This document shows, one piece after another, positions 6,403-9,541 of a stretch of DNA of 9,541 nt. The notes beneath the pieces are model-generated. The model had not been told where the DNA came from and searched no databases. It was given only the letters and a program-made list of their open reading frames with translations. The translations under genes were made by a program, and so were the position numbers. Each line of letters opens with the position of its first letter. The first letter of the stretch is position 1. Source of the DNA: Actinomycetota bacterium (GTDB taxonomy: Bacteria; Actinomycetota; Actinomycetes; S36-B12). The stretch lies in contig JAPLBU010000093.1 of the NCBI GenBank assembly GCA_026392575.1, positions 673 through 10,213 on the forward strand. The letters run 5' to 3'.

Positions 6403-6765
6403 ATGTCGCCCGACGAGATCGACGCCTTCGTGGCGCGGACGCGCTTCACTGCCGATGGGCTGGTGCCCGCGATCGCCCAGCAGTGGGACGGACGCGAGGT
6501 GCTCATGATGGCTTGGATGGACGAGGCCGCGCTGCGCGAGACCCTCGAGACCGGGCGCGGCGTGTACTTCAGCCGCAGCCGCGGTGGACGTTGGCTGAAG
6601 GGCGAGACATCGGGTCATGTCCAGACGGTTCGCGAGGTGCGGCTGGACTGCGACGGCGACACCGTTCTGCTGATCGTCGACCAGTCCGGCGGGGCCTGCC
6701 ACACCGGCGATCGCACCTGCTTCGACGCCGACGGTGTCGTGCTCGCGATCGAGGGCTCCCCATGA
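6403..6765 (+). CDS. hisI: Phosphoribosyl-AMP cyclohydrolase
   Basis: This 120-residue metalloenzyme hydrolyses the adenine ring of phosphoribosyl-AMP to give ProFAR, the substrate of PriA. LVPAIAQQWDGREVLMMAWM at 20-39 and YFSRSRGGRWLKGETSGH at 55-72 are family signatures. LDCDGDTVLLIVDQ (81-94) holds Asp82, Asp84 and Asp86, the probable magnesium ligands, and Cys83. GGACHTGDRTCF (96-107) gives Cys99 and Cys106, which with Cys83 form the zinc site. The HisE pyrophosphohydrolase domain fused to HisI in enterobacteria is absent, as is normal in actinobacteria. The ATG at 6403 lies at leaderless distance from a -10-like hexamer. hisI is separated from hisF by one opposite-strand gene and overlaps trpE by 4 nt (ATGA), so it is expressed with the tryptophan gene. 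Confidence 0.95.
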   Translation: MSPDEIDAFVARTRFTADGLVPAIAQQWDGREVLMMAWMDEAALRETLETGRGVYFSRSRGGRWLKGETSGHVQTVREVRLDCDGDTVLLIVDQSGGACHTGDRTCFDADGVVLAIEGSP

Positions 6766-8327
6766 CGGACTTCACGGGCGCTGTCGCACCGGACCTCGGG
6801 ACCTTCCGCACTCTGGCGCAGGAGCGGCGGGTCATCCCCGTCGTCCGACGCCTGCTCGCCGACGGCATCACTGCTGTCGGCCTGTTCGAGGCGCTGTGCG
6901 GTGACCGCGCGGGGACATTCCTGCTCGAGTCCGCCGAGCAGGGCCGGGCCTGGTCGCGATACTCCTTCATCGGCGTGCACTGCGCGGCGATGCTGACCCA
7001 GCGTGCGGGCGATGCCGTCTGGCTGGGCCGGGCGCCGCGCGGGGTGCCCACCGGGGGCAGTCCCGTGGAGGCCCTGCGTGACACCGTCGACCTGCTGCGC
7101 ACGACACCCCTGCCGGGCCTCCCTCCGCTCACCGGTGGGCTCGTGGGCTACCTCACGTACGACGCCGTCCGCTCCTGGGAGCGTGTGCCCGACGACAACC
7201 CTGACGAGATCGGCATCCCCGACCTCGGGTTCCTGCTGGCCACGGATCTCGCGGTCGTCGATCACGCGGACGGTTCGGTCCTGCTGATCGCCAATGCCAT
7301 CAACTACGACGCGTCCGACGAGCGGGTCGATGAGGCGTGGCACGACGCCGTCGCGCGCCTCGACACCATGCAGGACCGGCTGGCCCGTCCGCATATCGTG
7401 GCCATCTCGACGTACGACGATGCTGCGCCGCTGACCGTGAGCTCGCCCACCTCAGCGGACGAGTACCTCGAGCAGGTAGAGGTTGCCAAGGAGTACATCC
7501 GGGCCGGCGACGCCTTCCAGATCGTGCTGTCGCAGCGGTACACGGCTCCCTGCGTCGCATCGTCGCTCGACGTCTACCGCATCCTGCGGGCGACGAACCC
7601 GAGCCCCTACATGTATCTCATTCGCGTGCCCGTCGACGATCACGGCACTGCTGACGAGATCGCCGGCATGCTGTCGACGGACGTCGCGTTCGACATCGTG
7701 GGGTCGTCGCCGGAGGCCCTCGTCACGGTCACGGGTGACCACTGCGTCCTGCATCCGATCGCCGGGACGCGTCGCCGCGGTGTGTCGGTCGAGGAGGACG
7801 TCGCCCTCGCGGAGGAACTGAGCAAGGACATCAAGGAGCGAGCTGAGCATGTGATGCTGGTCGACCTGGCACGCAACGATCTCGGCCGCGTCTGTGCCCC
7901 GGGGTCCGTCAGCGTGGTCGACTTCATGAGCGTTGAGCGCTACTCCCACGTCATGCACCTGGTGTCGACCGTCACAGGCACCATCGGGGATGGCCGCACG
8001 GCGTACGACGTGCTGGCTGCAACGTTTCCGGCAGGCACCCTGTCGGGTGCGCCGAAGCCCCGGGCGATGGCCATCATCGATGAGCTGGAACCCGTTCGAC
8101 GTGGCCTGTACGGCGGATGCGTCGGCTACTTCGACTTCGCCGGCAACCTCGATGCGGCGATCGCCATCCGCACGGCACTGATCAAGGACGGCACCGCCTA
8201 CGTCCAGGCGGGTGCCGGGGTCGTGGCCGACTCCGTCCCGGCGACCGAGGCGGATGAGTGCGCCAACAAGGCGGCCGCCGTGCTTCGCGCCGTCGCGGCC
8301 GCTCAGACCCTGCGCACGCGCGACTGA
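6762..8327 (+). CDS. trpE: Anthranilate synthase component I
   Basis: This 521-residue chorismate-utilising enzyme forms anthranilate from chorismate, using ammonia from a TrpG subunit not in this window; it is the first committed step of tryptophan synthesis. LLES at 54-57 in the N-terminal domain matches the tryptophan feedback-binding motif. Catalytic-domain signatures are AGDAFQIVLSQRY (248-260), NPSPYMYL (279-286), VGSSPEALV (313-321), HPIAGTRRRG (331-340), KERAEHVMLVDLARNDLGRV (358-377), FPAGTLSGAPKPRAM (422-436) and QAGAGVVADSVP (482-493) with the terminal E...K segment. Residues about 290-308 form an insertion before FDIVGSSPEAL. The ATG overlaps the hisI stop, with GAGGG 6 nt upstream as ribosome binding site. 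The DLARND and LLES motifs and the following TIGR02234 gene favour TrpE over PabB or a salicylate synthase. Confidence 0.95.
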   Translation: MTDFTGAVAPDLGTFRTLAQERRVIPVVRRLLADGITAVGLFEALCGDRAGTFLLESAEQGRAWSRYSFIGVHCAAMLTQRAGDAVWLGRAPRGVPTGGSPVEALRDTVDLLRTTPLPGLPPLTGGLVGYLTYDAVRSWERVPDDNPDEIGIPDLGFLLATDLAVVDHADGSVLLIANAINYDASDERVDEAWHDAVARLDTMQDRLARPHIVAISTYDDAAPLTVSSPTSADEYLEQVEVAKEYIRAGDAFQIVLSQRYTAPCVASSLDVYRILRATNPSPYMYLIRVPVDDHGTADEIAGMLSTDVAFDIVGSSPEALVTVTGDHCVLHPIAGTRRRGVSVEEDVALAEELSKDIKERAEHVMLVDLARNDLGRVCAPGSVSVVDFMSVERYSHVMHLVSTVTGTIGDGRTAYDVLAATFPAGTLSGAPKPRAMAIIDELEPVRRGLYGGCVGYFDFAGNLDAAIAIRTALIKDGTAYVQAGAGVVADSVPATEADECANKAAAVLRAVAAAQTLRTRD

Positions 8328-8335
8328 TCCGGCTG

Positions 8336-8917
8336 ATGCCCGTCGATCCAGCAGCGGCCAGCTCCGCCCGCCGCGCCTACGCCGCGTCGCTGGTGCTGCT
8401 CGCCGGTGGCGGTGCACTGCTGCTGGTGGCGTACGGACTCACGTGGGCGACCGCGGATGTGCCGCTGATCGACGGTGCGGCCGACACCATGCGCACCCAG
8501 CAGTTCACCGGGCGCGACCTCGTGCCGGCCGCTGCGATGTCCGGCTGGATCGCGCTCGCAGCCGTCGCGGGCATCGTTGCAACCCGGTCCTGGGGTCGTC
8601 GGATCGTCGGGCTGCTGGCGCTCGCGGCCGGCCTCGTTGGTGCCATCGCGGGCATGGCCTTCGCCGTCGCTCCGGGCCGGTTCCTCGACGGCGTGGGGGT
8701 GTCCGAGCAGGCGACGGTGCAGGCGGGGCTCGGCTGGCTGCTGGCCGTGATCGCGGGGCTGGTTGTCGCCGGAGCAGCCGCCCTGACCGTGGCCCGGGGG
8801 CGGCAGTGGCCGACCATGGGGGTCCGCTACGAGCGCCGGCCCGCCACGGCTCGGGTGACGAGTGACTGGGATGCCCTGGACTTGGGGCAGGATCCGACCG
8901 ACGATCTGGTTGAATGA
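8336..8917 (+). CDS. Trp-region conserved membrane protein (TIGR02234 family)
   Basis: This 193-residue protein has four predicted membrane helices at roughly 15-38, 62-83, 88-111 and 130-152, in a bundle with short loops. TGRDLVPAA (58-66) at the second helix, and a charged C-terminal tail with MGVRYERR (161-168) and WDALDLGQDPT (178-188), are characteristic of the actinobacterial membrane family found next to trpE or trpC. Its function is unknown; conserved linkage to tryptophan genes suggests a role connected with the pathway or its product, which is inference. The ATG at 8336 is preferred, 8 nt after the trpE stop, because the first helix then follows a short N-terminus; the arginine-rich in-frame extension upstream to 8258 only shadows the trpE end. 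No clear ribosome binding site is present, consistent with coupling to trpE. Confidence 0.9.
   Translation: MPVDPAAASSARRAYAASLVLLAGGGALLLVAYGLTWATADVPLIDGAADTMRTQQFTGRDLVPAAAMSGWIALAAVAGIVATRSWGRRIVGLLALAAGLVGAIAGMAFAVAPGRFLDGVGVSEQATVQAGLGWLLAVIAGLVVAGAAALTVARGRQWPTMGVRYERRPATARVTSDWDALDLGQDPTDDLVE
8910..8915 (+). promoter_or_regulatory. Candidate leaderless promoter for the HGxxPAAW gene
   Basis: TTGAAT matches four of six bases of TATAAT and ends 6 nt before the ATG at 8922, the same spacing as at hisD, priA and hisI. It lies within the last codons of the upstream membrane-protein gene. No -35 box is clear, and co-transcription from upstream is also possible. Confidence 0.35.
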
Positions 8918-8921
8918 CGCC

Positions 8922-9152
8922 ATGTCGCAGCCGCAGACCGTAACCGTCCACCACGAGGACCACGAGGATCACGGCTCCACGCCGGCCGCGTGGACCGCCG
9001 TCGCCCTCATCTCGCTTGCCTTCGTGATCGGGACGCTCGCGATCATCCTCGGCAACTGGCCGCTGTTCTGGGGTGCTGTGGCGCTTGTCATCGTCGGCGC
9101 CATCACGGGCAAGGTCCTCGCGATGATGGGCTACGGCAAGAAGCGAGCCTGA
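8922..9152 (+). CDS. HGxxPAAW family small membrane protein
   Basis: This 76-residue protein carries HGSTPAAW at 17-24, the signature that names an actinobacterial family of small membrane proteins. Two hydrophobic helices follow, at about 24-43 and 47-68, joined by the tight turn GNWP, and the protein ends in a basic tail (GYGKKRA) that likely stays cytoplasmic. The N-terminus before the motif is rich in histidine and acidic residues (HHEDHEDHG, 10-18), which could bind metal or sense pH, though that is speculation. The function is unknown. The family is often found beside tryptophan genes and the TIGR02234 protein, as here, which starts only 4 nt after the upstream stop. The ATG at 8922 is chosen because the signature normally lies close to the N-terminus; the open frame 20 codons upstream is an overlap shadow. 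Confidence 0.9.
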   Translation: MSQPQTVTVHHEDHEDHGSTPAAWTAVALISLAFVIGTLAIILGNWPLFWGAVALVIVGAITGKVLAMMGYGKKRA

Positions 9153-9248
9153 CCGCTGCTTGGTGGCTTGCCGAGGAATTGACCTAACCCTGACATGCCT
9201 CGCACCGCACGGGCACGCACGCGCCACGGACTCTGACAGGCTGGTCCC
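9153..9248. other. 96-bp intergenic region before the response regulator
   Basis: This is the longest gene-free stretch in the window. It contains a short inverted repeat (CGAGG near 9172-9176 with CCTCG at 9198-9202) enclosing TTGACCTAACCCTGACAT, which has two TGAC cores 11 bp apart. The spacing of the TGAC cores would suit a direct-repeat binding site, but nothing identifies the regulator. No strong terminator with a T-tract is visible after the HGxxPAAW gene. Confidence 0.3.
9237..9242 (+). promoter_or_regulatory. Candidate leaderless promoter for the response regulator
   Basis: CAGGCT is a weak -10-like hexamer that ends exactly 6 nt before the GTG at 9249. Taken alone it is poor; it gains weight only because four other genes in the window show the same spacing. 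Confidence 0.3.
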
Positions 9249-9541
9249 GTGACCGACGTGACCCGTGGCATCGTCCTCGTTGTCGAGGACGAGCGAGCCA
9301 TCTCCGACCTGCTGCGCCTGTATATCTCGCGTGAGGGCTTCGGCGTGCATGTGGCATCCGATGGCCGATCGGCACTCACGGCCGCTCGGACGCTGCATCC
9401 GGTCGCAATCGTCCTCGACGTGGGTCTGCCCGAGATCGACGGCACCGAGGTGTGTCGTCAGCTGCGGGCGGAGGGCAACTGGGTTCCGATCCTGTTCTGC
9501 ACGGCTCGCGACGACGAAGTCGACCGGGTCCTGGGCCTCGA
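9249..9541 (+). CDS. Two-component response regulator, receiver domain, 3' end beyond window
   Basis: The first 97 codons encode a CheY-like receiver domain: VLVVEDE (9-15) supplies the acidic pocket Glu13-Asp14, VLDVGLPEIDG (55-65) carries the phosphoacceptor Asp57, and PILFCTARDDEVDRVLGL provides the conserved switch Thr. The sequence ends before the conserved Lys and the output domain. The style of the receiver (LPEIDG, TARDDEVDRVLGL) resembles the OmpR/PhoB group with a winged-helix DNA-binding domain, but this cannot be shown here. A sensor kinase may follow downstream. GTG 9249 is taken as start; a second GTG at 9258 is an alternative. Nothing in the sequence ties this regulator to histidine or tryptophan synthesis. 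Confidence 0.88.
   Translation, partial: MTDVTRGIVLVVEDERAISDLLRLYISREGFGVHVASDGRSALTAARTLHPVAIVLDVGLPEIDGTEVCRQLRAEGNWVPILFCTARDDEVDRVLGL

Noticed and set aside
6370..6702. N-terminal extension of the TIGR03085 gene into hisI
   Set aside because: The extra 111 codons are antisense to conserved hisI sequence, while the ATG at 6369 has a good ribosome binding site and a typical family N-terminus.
6730..6765. Possible tryptophan attenuator or leader peptide before trpE
   Set aside because: trpE overlaps hisI by 4 nt, so there is no leader. I saw no Trp-codon-rich short frame and no terminator hairpin.
8258..8335. Upstream start for the TIGR02234 membrane protein
   Set aside because: The 26 extra residues are arginine-rich and overlap the conserved trpE C-terminus in another frame. 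The ATG at 8336 gives the usual short N-terminus before the first helix.
7452..8417. A 321-codon minus-strand open frame opposite trpE
   Set aside because: The trpE frame carries the conserved chorismate-binding motifs throughout; the antisense frame has none and runs past the trpE stop into the next gene.
9179..9184. TTGACC as a -35 box for the response regulator
   Set aside because: No acceptable -10 lies 16-18 bp downstream, and the distance to the leaderless-type hexamer at 9237 is far too great.

Overview
The window is GC-rich chromosomal DNA from an actinobacterium. Three things point there: gene order, the PriA-type isomerase with its RGW motif standing in for HisA, and three lineage-typical families (TIGR03085, TIGR02234 Trp-region membrane protein, HGxxPAAW membrane protein). 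Several genes start with GTG, and several appear to have leaderless promoters. I cannot place it below class level from sequence alone. No tRNA, rRNA, CRISPR array, insertion sequence or phage gene is visible, and the only clear repeat is one large palindrome.

Layout. Positions 1-355 (minus strand) hold the N-terminal half of a stand-alone LON substrate-binding-domain protein. It is divergent from hisD across 19 bp. Positions 375-5638 (plus) form a compact histidine cluster, hisD-hisC-hisB-hisH-priA-hisF, with 4-nt overlaps at hisD/hisC, hisC/hisB and priA/hisF. A 61-bp near-perfect palindrome follows the hisF stop. It also lies inside the 3' end of a minus-strand TIGR03085 gene (5623-6369), which overlaps hisF tail to tail. 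That gene is divergent from hisI (6403-6765), which starts a second plus-strand run: hisI, trpE (6762-8327), the TIGR02234 membrane protein (8336-8917) and the HGxxPAAW protein (8922-9152). A response regulator begins at 9249 and is cut by the window end. No gene-free stretch exceeds 100 bp.

How the genes work together. The window encodes cyclohydrolase HisI, isomerase PriA, the HisH/HisF synthase, dehydratase HisB, aminotransferase HisC and dehydrogenase HisD; hisG, hisE and the histidinol-phosphate phosphatase are not here. PriA should serve both histidine and tryptophan synthesis, and hisI is translationally coupled to trpE, so the two pathways meet physically as well as enzymatically.

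This is mainly an ordinary biosynthetic locus, and I found no credible new multigene system. The points worth a second look are the palindrome and the C-terminal tail it encodes, two apparently bidirectional promoters with identical geometry, a constant leaderless spacing in front of five genes, and an insertion in TrpE.
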